Below, one piece after another: positions 35,734-46,914 of a stretch of DNA of 64,000 bases (positions within the stretch are counted from its first letter, which is position 1; each line of letters opens with the position of its first letter). The DNA is from Pseudisothecium myosuroides (lineage: Eukaryota; Streptophyta; Bryopsida; Hypnales; Lembophyllaceae). The DNA is taken from NCBI GenBank assembly GCA_951799445.1, contig OX637287.1:36237724-36301723 (forward strand). Reading direction: 5' to 3'. The notes beneath the pieces are model-generated. The model ran no database searches, was not told where the DNA came from, and saw nothing but the letters and a program-made list of their open reading frames with translations. The position numbers and the translations under genes are program-made.

Positions 35734-38700
35734 CTAAGTTACAAAATCCCTCGAAATTGCCTCAGCATACACGGGTAGCTGAAATGGTTTCGGAGGGCTA
35801 CAAAAGAAACCTGGATTGGCATAAAAAGGCACTTGGTGTGAGAATCTCAGTTCCTTGGCTTTCCTACAAACACCAAGAAACAAGACATTAGAATATAAGA
35901 AAAAAAGGTCCATCGCAGCCAAAAAAACAAGTAGATTAAAGTGAAACTTACTTACTAAATCTGGAGGTCTTCTTCACAGGCTGCGCAGGAACATCTTCTT
36001 CTTCCGAGTCGAGAAGCTCCACCTCTGCTCGTGGTGGTGGGCGAACGACCGCAGTAGTGCGCATGCTTGGAGCAATAAGGGCATCGAAGATATCATTGTT
36101 CTCCTCAAATGCTAGTAGATGACGACGCGTGGCGCGGCAAGCTTGAATGGTGGAACCTGCGATCATGTCGAGAAAATATTAGAACACTCCATCCAAAAAA
36201 GAGCTTCATGGCATAGTACTCGAGATCTGCAAGTAACTATGAATCAAAATTACCAGTAGCCGCTGTGCAGTCCACAACGACGTCTCCTGGTTCCGTCAAC
36301 CCCTCCACTAGCATCTGCATAAATTGTCTGGCCTTCTCCCGAGGGCCTTGCCAAGGCACGTTACCATTCATGGAGAGTTCTTCTTTGAAGCAGAGGTTGG
36401 TAAGGATGTCATCCTTGCCCACGGCAACACCAACTGCGTGATGGGATGGAACAAATTGGAATGGAAAATCCATGGGAGTCTTGGGGCCACAGTCCTTGAC
36501 CAACAAAGAGATGGAGAAGCGCTTAGTCTGCAGAATAACGGAAGTTAGAATCCTCTGCATGAAATAAATTTGTTGATATTGAACAAAGAAGATGCTAGAG
36601 TAGTGTGTACCGTTTTTGTTGGATCTACTGCTGATGTGAGATGTAGATGATTGTTGCCAAAGTACGTATCGAGTATGCGAAAATGATATTCCTCAAGTAG
36701 GCCCTTAATCTTGCTCCGATGATCCTTGGAAAGGCTAGGGTATATCAGTAGTAACCCGCCTTTGTCATGGAGGTATTGATCAGCAAGGTCAAACACGCCT
36801 AGAAGACACTCTGACTGCAACTCATTCCACTTGGGAATGGGTGCAGGCGGTGCGGAAATGGTTGGCATGTGGAGGCCTTCTGGAATGTCGACGATGATCA
36901 AGTCGACAGCGGATTGCGTGCTCCTAATACCGCCGAAGAAGCGTTCCTTGTCACTAGAATGCTGCCAAGGACACGCAGAAGAGATAATATTAGAATTTTA
37001 TGAAATCTAAGGTCCATGTGAAATTCCGAACATGTGACGTACTTAGGAATCACGATTAGAAAGAGAATCACCGAAAGACAATGCAATAAACCCCGTAGTG
37101 AACTAACCATGGCCAAGAAGGCATCGACCTTCTCATGGTCCTTCGCATGATCTGCGAGACTGCTCAAGGAGAAGTTCAGTATACACTCGTCAACGTCCGC
37201 AACGGGGTTGATGTTTGGAGCAGTCGGAGTTAGGCCGTGCACCAATCTCTCTTGAGTAAGTGAAAAGCCAGAAGATGTATCCTTCATGTCGGCGGCGGCG
37301 CTCGTAGCAGGTTCCTCTAATGGTGTCTCGGCCTTTCGCTTCATTCCCTTGTTTCTGGCCTTCTCCGCCCCTTTCTCCGCCTTTGCCACCATCTTCTTCT
37401 GCTTGGATTCTTCGTTCTTCTTCTTAGCCTCCTCCAACTTCTCCGTCTTTTTCTTGTCTGCCACATCTCGTTTGGCGACTGCCTTCGCTTTAGCCTCGAG
37501 ATCCAAGCCTGTGAATTCATCAAACTCCGACTCCACGCCTGCAGCCTCCTTCAATCTCGCAAAGAGCTCCTCCTCTTCAGGAGGAGTGGTGCCCATGTTG
37601 CACTCCAGGTACCAAGGGCACGCCTGTAGATGGGGAGAGGGCCACTTCTGCAGCTGCGTCGCAGAAAACATGCACTCGTCCAAAGATTTGTCTAACCAAG
37701 TGGTCAAGAAAGGCGGTAAATCCGTCTTCTGAATCGCCTTTTTTGCATATAACTCGAGCTTGAAATACCTGGAGAAGACAGATATAAGAAATAGCTATAA
37801 AACATTTGAAGATTTCTGACAACAAAGTAATGATGCATAAGAAGACCTCACTGAAGACCCCTTTCGATACCGTGAGACGATTGAAGCTCCTTACCACGTG
37901 GCCATGTATGTCCTACTTATCCCAATTAAAAAAACAGAGTCACCAAAGTTAAATGCATGTCGTTCAAGATATCGCAGAACATCAAAACCCTTGCAGGGCC
38001 TCTGCAAAACGACGGCCTCCACCCTTGTCAAATAAGGATGTGCGGGACCGAATTGGAATAACCTGTACTCAATTGAATGACCTTGTCAAACTACCCTTGT
38101 CATTAGCTGCCTAATGAAGTACCAGAAGAAGCAGTTAGGCTGCCTAATGCTTGTACAACATGATTTAGAAAACAAAGTACCTAGACGGGAACTTGTGACT
38201 ATAATACCTGTAGATCAGTCGCTTCACTGCGAGAGTAGCTCCTCTGAAGTCTTTAAAAGTGTCTGACTTCTTAAATGAGTCCAATCCCTTGATTAGGCTA
38301 GTATAGGCCAAGTCCCACAACTTCATTCTCCAATCCTCAAGATAGTCCTGCAACGTTTGCGGCTCGGTCGGAACATCCATATTGATGGGGATGTTGTCAG
38401 CCTTGCAGACGGCATCAAAGAGTGCCACAGCTGACTCCTCCAGCTGCAAAGGAAACAGAATTATGGTTTCAGTGTAACAATGTGTGCGAGGAGGTTAAGA
38501 TACATGAACACAGAAGAAATGAAACTGAAATTGGTCAATAACGCTGGAGTCCTCACCCCAGCATACCAACAAGCCTTTCCAAGAAACAGCATCAACTTGT
38601 CCTCGTTCACAGGACGAGGTGGGAATTTCCGAGCCTCTCTTGTTGGGGCAGATGCGTTCATCCACTTCAGCCACTTCACTTTGTGTGCTGCAGGGGCGTT

Positions 38701-41485
38701 TGCAGATGATATCATCTGCAACTTCTCTAGGGTTAATTCCGGTACTACATTTAAAGTGTAGTGCCTCTCGATCTGCATTGACCGCACAGGAAGCACTTAT
38801 TAGACACAGTACATTGGGTTCTGAACACAATGGACCAACCATGTGGTGCAAACTAGATATTTACCTCCTGCAAAAACTCAGGGCCAAATGTCGATGTCGC
38901 CACGGAAACAATTTTGGACAGCTTCTGTCGGTTGGAGGCTTTCGCCTCTTTGATGGACTTCCTCATAGCAGCTGCAACTCCATCAGGTGTGACGTCCTCT
39001 TCAGGAGTATCCTCATGATACTTACGAACAGCAAGGTCAGCCGTCGCCGAGATCTCTTGCTGCTCCACATCAAAAATGAGTATTACTTGAGAAGACTTCC
39101 AAAAGCAATGTCATTCTGAAATCACTCGCACTGAAGACACAGAATGGTTTGAAACATACCTTGAAAATAAATGATGTAAACACGTCGAGAGGCATGGAGT
39201 ACCAGGACGGTCGGCTGTACTGCTTGCATGTCTGGAATTCCTCGGGCGTCAAGAGCTCATGAAATTTCTCGACGTCCATGACCCCATACTTCTGCACACA
39301 GTACAGTGTATGCACCAGGTTTCTCTTGACGTGAGAATTCTCTGTTTGCCTACAGAGACCAAAAATTCATTGTGTCAAATACCATAAGATAGTGTACTCC
39401 CGCACACTGAATAATAATAAAATTGAAGGAACAGAATTTGGAATAGTGGAAGGTACTTACTGGTTAATATCGTGCATAGCTTGCATGGCGGTGCTAATTT
39501 GACTCCTCGTATCTAGGACAATCGTGTCCATAGCATAGTGCCAATTAATATCCGCGGGGTGCATTCGCTGGATATGGTTCATCCATGCGATTCGGCGGTG
39601 ATTGCCGTCACAGACAAAGAACTTCTGGTCCACTAAATACTTCAAGGCAGTGTGAGAAAGAAGATGGGCATTGAACTTTTCGTTCACTTGGTTCCACAGA
39701 GGTCCCCATTCTTTCTTCTCTGAGGCCGAGAACACTCCAGTCTGACCGGATTCATCAGCAATGGACACGTAGAACACTCTTGCTCCCTCCTCGTACCCAT
39801 ATGCGAACTGGTTCTCCAGCTGCACAAGGTCACACTGTAGTGTTGGCCGGACCATTGGCATAGGAACCATTCGGCATAACGGAATACGCATTCTGGAGAG
39901 ATCGGATGAGGTAAGCTTCAGGCTTGCAATAGTTGATACAGTGTCCAGCTTCTGAGTCTTCCTAATATCGTCCTCCATCATGTCCCGACCAATTCCAGGG
40001 AGGCCATCATCTTCCAAGTCGTGCACCTCTGCGAACTCAACCGGAGGTATTGGCACATCATCCACCACAGTGGGAACAGGCGACTTCGTAGGAGAGCCCA
40101 CTTGACTCTCACTCTGCGTTTCCTAGACATGGGATGCACAACAATAACCATTTCACGAGAGTGAGGACCATGTCAATTGAGAATGGTATATGCATACAAG
40201 GAAGTGACATCAGGCATTAGATTGATCTTGCGAAATGAAATTATAAACCATACGATACCAAATATCCAACCTTCTTCACTCTGTAACATAGGGCAACCTC
40301 AAAGCCCGCAAGTGCATCTCTGTGTGATGGGCATGTAATTCCCGCAACAAAATATGAGAATGTCATCATCGGAAAGAATGCGGGATGTCACATCTACAGC
40401 TCCTTGCTCACAGGTGCAATAATCTACGTTATATCCAGGAGAGGAGTTAAGCTCCTCTAGATGATTTTCTCCGACAGAAGTGCACGTAGAGTGTGTACGG
40501 GATATGCTTTCACATTCCCGTATCGTCACACGGGTCGAGGGAAACTCTTGCTGACATCCATGTTGCCTTACCGGAGGAATCTCCATGACAGCGGACTGGG
40601 TCAGCTGTGGGCGTTCCACATCATCTGCAGCACATTGATTCTTCTGAACATCCACTAGCGGCTGTAGAGAAACCAAATAACCAAAAAAACCATCAGAAAT
40701 CCACGCAGAAGCATATGTTACAATTAAAATGAAACCCAGAAAAATATAAAGTGATAGAAAGGACAATAAAGCCTCTCCCGAGGAGAATACGGTGAATTCC
40801 AAGATGACCCCTCTCGAGACCCGGCATGAACAACATGAAATCACACCACCAGCAAATCAAATGGGGAGCGGGAATAGATCCCAACCCCGACCGAATCAAA
40901 CCTTCATGCTGCCGGCCCTCCGAGATGACCCCTCTCGGTGCCGAGAGGCCACCCCGGGGGTCCTGGTCACCGCCATCAAGCTGAACAGCGAGTCCCTCTG
41001 GGCACTGGGCCGCTCTTTTTTTTTCAAACAAATTTTTTTAAAATGTGAACACCAGGCCTGACCTCTCTGGACGTGAAACACGAGAACGCACACCAGAATA
41101 AAAAAAATGGGGAGGGTGACCAAATCCCCCCCCGACTGAATTCGACCAAGATCATACTGGCCCTCCAAGATGACCCCTCTCGGTGCCGAGAGGCCACCCT
41201 GGGGGTCCTGGTCACCGCCATCAAGCTGAACATCGAGTCCCTCTTGGCGTTGGGCCGCTCTTTTTTTTTCAAACAAATTTTTTTTAAATGTGAACACCAG
41301 GTTTGATCTCTCTGGACTCGAACAACGAGAACCTAATTGGCATCCAAAAATCCCGCTCACTTTAGCGAAAATGAAATCTAATGGGAGCCTCATACCTCGT
41401 TATGAACCTCCTTGTCTTTGCTTGAAGGCGCGCTAGCACCTCTTGCTCCTTGCTGCGCCTTCTTCGATCTCGTAGCCGGCTTCAT
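35734..41485 (-). CDS. ParB-like / DNA-methyltransferase-like fusion protein of the MULE
   Basis: Exons from the 5' end: 41485-41396, 40661 to about 40271 (unclear 3' end), 40122-39461, 39349-39160, 39062-38865, 38772-38557, 38443-38181, 37999-37895, 37768-37108, 36961-36611, 36554-36254, 36156-35952 and 35863-35734. Every junction outside exon 2 is GT-AG and keeps phase; total about 1,240 residues. Exon 3 holds a ParB/Srx-like domain: GARVFYVSIADESGQTG, then WGPLWNQVNEKF, then KFFVCDGNHRRIAW (the DGNHR box). Exon 9 is a Lys/Glu coiled coil. Exons 10-12 form a methyltransferase-like domain: DLIIVDIPEG (motif IV position), then GGLLLIYPS, then VEGLTEPGDVVVDCTAATGG and RATRRHLLAFEEN (SAM-binding motif I plus the following acidic residue). 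Motif IV before motif I is the beta-class order of N6/N4 DNA methylases. The catalytic DPPY reads DIPE, so activity is doubtful; binding DNA or SAM is inferred. Exon 2 has a frame break near 40,305-40,330, either a mutation or a missed intron. Confidence 0.7.
40830..41325. repeat. 245-bp tandem duplication in intron 1 of the ParB-methylase-like gene
   Basis: Two units share GATGACCCCTCTCGGTGCCG, the next block AGAGGCCACCC-GGGGGTCC, then TGGTCACCGCCATCAAGCTG, and end in GGCCGCTCTTTTTTTTTCAA. The repeated palindrome CCTCTCGGTGCCGAGAGG is at 40931-40948 and 41176-41193, exactly 245 bp apart. Confidence 0.8.
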
Positions 41486-43211
41486 GATTCCGCCTGCTAG
41501 GATGCAAACTCGAAGTTTTCCGATGGAACTTAATATGCTGGAGAACATGAAGTGCTTTCTCACTTGACTGAAATTACTATTGCGAAGCAACCAAAAGTAT
41601 GAGGAAGAGGTGGGTGGACGGGCCGTACCTTCCGATGGCGTCGACAAGTTCTCAAGAGGCTCCGAGAACGATCCCCGCACGAATACGATTTAGGGTTTGA
41701 GGATGCGGCGGGAGAGTTCTGCGAGGTCTTGCGACCTGACCAGCCGGTCACTCGAGGTGGGCGCCCGGTTGCTTGATTGATTTTTGAGGGTCTTGAAGGC
41801 AGTCTGGAAGCCTTGTTTTGGAGAAGCCCTGGAATGTGGAACCTCATATTTTATTTGATAAAATGGTTAAATTGATTTTCTGTATTGGATACCGGACGGC
41901 TTGCATTTGGATTGACGACTTCTTCTACTCGGGGTTGTATACAATTGCCTTTCTAGATTGGACAGCTTTGATGCAAACCATTTGAATCAGGTGATGAGAG
42001 GTATGGAAATCTATGTATATATTTCTCTTATTGTACCATCATGCTACTGAGACTGGACTAATGCATTACGAGAATTCAATGTAGTGTGATGTTATAATAT
42101 AATAGACCCAATTTCTATGGTGTCATACTTGAAGGAACTCTAATGCATAACAAAATTTATGAATTTGCTTGTCCTGTTGTGGTTGTGGCCGTACGGCTAT
42201 ATATTTCCAGTACAATTTCCTGCACGTCATTTTTATCTATCCCGCCCTTAATCCTAATTAGTTTCCTACATTTTCTCCTAGTTCTTCAGAAATATACTCG
42301 TCTAAACTCCATGTCATAGATCTTACACGATGCATTTTCATTGAATGTCAGATAATATTCATATTCATTTTCCGTTCACGAAGAAACCCGTGTGAGAGTC
42401 ATGTACTCAATCTCTGGAATTGTGGGTTAATCTTCATTATTCTGCAATATTAAGATTCCATACATAACTTATTTGTAATAGTACATTTCTGTTTCAATGT
42501 AGACGTCTTCCCCTTCAAACCTAGAGGAGCATATGTAATCAGTATTTACCACTGACATATTCATTATTAGTGACCCCCTCAAGTGGTAGATGCTTCTATA
42601 TATGTGGATTCTTCTTTATGGCGCATAATGAAAATCATAATCATGAATGTACTTTGTCGAAGACCGTTCATGACCAATTTCATAAATATGGCGCTTGTCG
42701 CAATGTGAATTTTTGGTTTTTTGTAAGTTATCTAAATATTGGAACGGAAACCGTGATCTGGGATCCGGATTCAAGCAGGGGGTAATTGATAACCGGAAAT
42801 TAACTACGGAACGGAATAGGTGACAATCCGGATTTGATCTGAATCTAAACCGGATTAGAGTTGGAGCGGATCTAAGTTGGAACAGATTGGGTCAAGAACG
42901 GATTTGGTCATGATGACAGATCAGACTATATATAGACTGACCAATCCAGTTGCCACTCTTTTTCAAATTTCTTTTGCGGAAATCTCGCTCCAGCTTGTAC
43001 TTAGCTTCTCTTCCCAGCGCTTTGCTTTCTTGTTTTGTGAGTTGGTTTGTGTGTGCGTGTTAGTGTGTTAGAGCGCGCAGCGCTTTAGCGTGTGTTGCAG
43101 GTTTAGAGGTATTCCGGTTTAGGGTTTTAGAGCGAAGGTGAGAAACGGGACGTGCGGCTAGGAGAGGGAAAGGTAGCCTCAGTGAGAATCCGGTTAGAAC
43201 AGCTCGTGTCC
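41486..43211. other. Intergenic region of the MULE between divergent genes
   Basis: The upstream regions of the ParB-methylase-like gene (minus) and the gag-like gene (plus) lie head to head here. A TATA-like box is at 42927-42934. CCGGA-rich sequence begins at about 42,730. No further gene was seen. Confidence 0.45.
42927..42934 (+). promoter_or_regulatory. TATA-like box (TATATATA) before the gag-like gene
   Basis: ACTATATATAGACTG lies 285 bp upstream of the first ATG (43212), in a spacing that allows a leader of about 250 nt. Confidence 0.5.
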
Positions 43212-44980
43212 ATGCCTCAGCTCCGCAAGAGTAGAGCAGGGCCGTCTAGTTCCTCCGCAGCAGAAGTGAAACTCCGGAAGGTGTGTCCGGTCATTCCAAC
43301 AGACGAGAAGGAGGAGGACAACCTGATAGAGGATCTGGCCAAGATGGGCTGCGGAGGACTGATTGATAAACCCTGGGGGTTTAGGGAGGAGCAGATGATC
43401 CGAGAGTTGTTGGGCAGACTCTCGAATCAATTCGACAAAACCATCCGCGGAAGTCCGGGCAGTTGGACGGAGAAGATGTGGAAGGCTGTGTCCGAATTCC
43501 GGTCAGGAGGTCGAGGGATGGCCTCCTCGAAGGAAGGATACACTCGGGGGAAGTTCCGGTGCAACGTGGACTCCAAGGACGGGCATGCGGTCGCGGATTG
43601 TCTGGACGACCGGCATCGGAACCTCCTACAGTTCCTGGTTCCGATTATCCACCCGGATAAGCCGACGAGGGTGACCATCGCCATCGGAAACTTGATTTTC
43701 GGAGCCCTGAGCGGGGAACGAAAAGTAGACTGGGCCAGGATTTTATTCGACCTGGTCAACCGTCTGATTCCGAAGACGGAGGAAGTAGACCGACTCCGTT
43801 GAATCCCTACCTCGTCCATCTGTACAAACACAATCAACTCCTCACGGATACGGAGGAGAAGGAGTGGAAGATGCAGGAGTCGCTCCTGAAGTATGGGGAA
43901 TCGGAAGAAGAAGAAGAAGAACAGGAAGAAGTATCCGGTTCCGAGGAGGAAGAAGAAGAAGAGGAGGAGCAACTCTGGCCGCAGCACAAGCGGCAGAAGA
44001 CGACGCCTCCTCACCGGAGAGGAACCCCAATCCCTCCGGGTGAGACCTCCAACCTTGGGAAGAAACCGGTTTCTGAAGAACCGGGTCCTTCCGGATCGGA
44101 TCCGACGGATCCATTCAACCAGCTGATCAACATCCTGAGCAATGTGCGAGCAGACTGGACAATGAAGAAGCTGGTTCTGAACCAGATCAGCGAGCTGGTG
44201 GGAGCACCAGCAGACAGCAACCTGGCGGGAGTGGTTGCAAATTTCATCTCCAGCCCGGATGAGATCCGGAAGCAAGAAGCGGAGATACGACGACTCCAAG
44301 AGGAGAACGAGTCGTTGAAGACAGAAATGTTGCTCCTCAAGGAGGACATGGCTACCACCCGGGAGATGGCAGAAGCTACCCGGAAAGTAGCGGAGGACGT
44401 GAAGGCCACATTCGGAGCAACCGGAGAGGCCGTCACCAAGTCAAAGCTGTTTGACGAGGGAGTCCTCAAGGAGCAGAAAATATCCGGGACCAGGTTGGTC
44501 CGGATTTTGACGGACTACTCCGAGAAGGTGGAGTTAGTCATGATGGAAGCACGAGAGGCTGCAAACCAGATGGAGGAGAGCAGCAGGAAGCTGAACGGAG
44601 TGACGTTGTCACGGTCATTCCATCTGTCCGACCTTTCGATGCCCGGGTCTTTTCCGAACGTAGGCATTCCAACGGAAGGAAAGGATCGGACTCCCCAGTC
44701 AAAGAAGAGTGGGAGGAAGCTCGCGCACACCATCAACTTGGATTTGTCACCGGATCTCCCAGAATGTGAAACAGGGGAGCGGAACCGGAACTTGACGGAC
44801 GTCTTCGAGCAGCTTGGAACGGACCCACCCAGAAGTCCTACACTGAACCCGGGGAAAGATCAAAGTATGGATCTGACCCCAGATCAGGGTGAGGATCAAG
44901 ATCAGAGCGTACACCAAGGCGAAGACGAAGTCATGGACGAAGGAACGGATCAAGGAATAGATCCGATTATGATAGGATAG
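43212..44980 (+). CDS. gag-like coiled-coil protein, read in two frames
   Basis: Part 1 (43212-43802) begins MPQLRKSRAGPSSSS and has a compact domain with IRELLGRLSNQFDK and DKPTRVTIAIGNLIFGALSG. Part 2 (open from about 43772 to 44980, in the -1 frame) continues that domain with PLNPYLVHLYKHNQLLTDTE. It then has a long run of Glu, a Pro/Arg-rich link and a coiled coil (RKQEAEIRRLQEENESLKTE). The tail is acidic, with repeated DQ. The natural continuation VNRLIPK to PLNPYLVHLY lies across the frame change near 43772-43799. A base loss or gain is the simplest reading; no classic slippery heptamer is visible. It resembles gag-like or plant-mobile-type proteins of plant retroelements, but no protease, reverse transcriptase or integrase follows. 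Codon use is dominated by CCGGA/CGGA words, unlike its neighbours. Function is not known. Confidence 0.55.
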
Positions 44981-46914
44981 GTAGGATTAGTTTTGTAAAT
45001 ATTTGTTAGTTAGGACCGGACCGGATTTGATCCGGATGTGTCTGGTCTGGATCGGATGTTTTCCGGTCTGGCCGGCTCGGCGGGGACCGAAAGTTCCGCG
45101 CGGACTTTTCGGGCCGCTTTGTGTTGACTTTTTGAGTTTTAAAATGTATATAGTCAGTCTCTGCGAAGGAGACTGGGAGTCTTTTCCCTTGAGTTTTTTG
45201 TGCATTTTCTATTGATTTCTTGTTGTACGTCTCTCCCCCGTGTGGCAGAGTTGTTTTGGTGAGGAGTTAGGAAGATGTGTGCAGATTCTAGAGAGATTTC
45301 TCCCCTTGGTGTGTTTGTTTTGCTCTTATGTGCATGTGAGTGGGTAGTCTAAGTGTTGGGAGCGGATTTCAGTTCCTCAGCACCTCTTCAGTTCACGATT
45401 CCGGGCGAGAAAGCCGTTGTTAGGCTAGGCGGATAGGGAAAGAGTCCTTAGTCGCGCTAGAACTCCTGGATAGGAAATCCGGTTGAGTGCCCGATCTCCC
45501 GTGAGGTCTCGCTGTCCTAGTTGGTAAACGGAAGAACTTTAGTTGATGTTGAAACGGACGGGTTCGCTTGTAACCACCTAACTTTGCGCGGAGGGAACTT
45601 GGCATCAAGGTCGTTGTAGTATGAAAAGATCGTACGGGGGGTCTTTGTGTGACCTACCAACTGGATCGCTGTACGGGTGGCTGTGAGAGATCAAACCGGA
45701 TCCGCGCTAGTGTAGGAAGTAGTGGATTAGAGAAGTGGGTCTTCAGCCACTATAAGTCACGGAAGGAGTGGCGGGCCTGCCACTCTCAAAAGCAAGTGGC
45801 GAACCCTCTGATGGTGAAACAGAGGCAAAACTAAACCGGAGTGGAGTGATAGTACGTGTGAGAGGACCGGATCGGATCGGTCCAAAGAAGTTCCAGGATC
45901 AGAAGTTGTAGGATTCTGGGTGGTGGAAGTTTTACAGGACCGAATAGCTTGACAGGCCGGAAGAAATAGAGAGAGGTCTGGTCGTTGTTTTCGGTGTGTT
46001 GTTGTTTCCGGTTTTAGATCTAGGACCGGAAAGTAGAAATTGGATACTGGCTGAGCTTAAGTTGGGAATAGAGCTAGACACTTCACAGAATCTCGTGGGT
46101 TCGATCTTTAGAGTCATTTTGTTATGCTTTAGAGTGGTTTTTGGGAGTATAACAGGGAATTCACTTACTCTGTGCTGCGACAGCGCTATATTGATATTTT
46201 CGATATTTCAGCAGTTCTGAGCGCTTAGTCTAAACTGTTTCTATTCTTCAAATCTATACCTGCAGTAGTAGTTACAAATCTACAACTATCCTAGATATTA
46301 AAATTCTAGGCCAATCCTAGATTCTTCAGCCTGCACGGTTCGATAATTTTGTAGATCCCACATTGTTGATAGTTACTAAGTATGTAAATGTACACTTGTC
46401 CTTTACGTCACAGGCTTATAACCCAAACCGAAAGTAAAAATGGCGGATTTCATTTTCCATTCCCTCGAAATTTAAAATGAGGTTTGATGTAATGCAGTAA
46501 ATTGGAGTCTCTTATTGCTTCCAAAGCCATCTTTGTCAGGTCCGCAATTCATTAGCTTGTACATTATAGAATGACAGCTAGGACCAATAAAGATCTGACT
46601 TCAGGAATATTGTCTGAACTGTCATTTTAAAATTGTCGTCAACCTCATTTCTAGAATTTGTCCTTTCTTATTGGTCTTCACACTCGACTTCATGATTTCA
46701 AATTATCTCTTCTAGGGCATACTTATTGTGATTTTCATGAAGTTCAACGGCCGCAATGTATCATGCTCCACTTCCACCCCCACTCAGGCATTCTCTTCAC
46801 CAGCAGACCCATAATCCAGTTGCTTAGGTCGACGTCCTTTATCATTCTCGTCTTCACATTGATCGGCTGTTTTCATATGCACGATTTAGGGTCTCCAATT
46901 AGTGATCATTAGCG
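44981..46914. other. Downstream region of the gag-like gene, no gene seen
   Basis: CCGGA-type words continue in clearly non-coding DNA to about 46,030, so the bias is regional rather than codon-driven. I looked for long terminal repeats that would mark 42.7-46.1 kb as a nested retroelement and found no convincing pair. Confidence 0.45.

Noticed and set aside
43427..44299. 290-codon minus-strand frame
   Set aside because: Shadow of the CCGGA-rich gag-like gene; its long L/F runs mirror the acidic coding run.
42730..46100. Complete LTR retrotransposon
   Set aside because: No matching terminal repeats, primer-binding site or pol domains could be seen.
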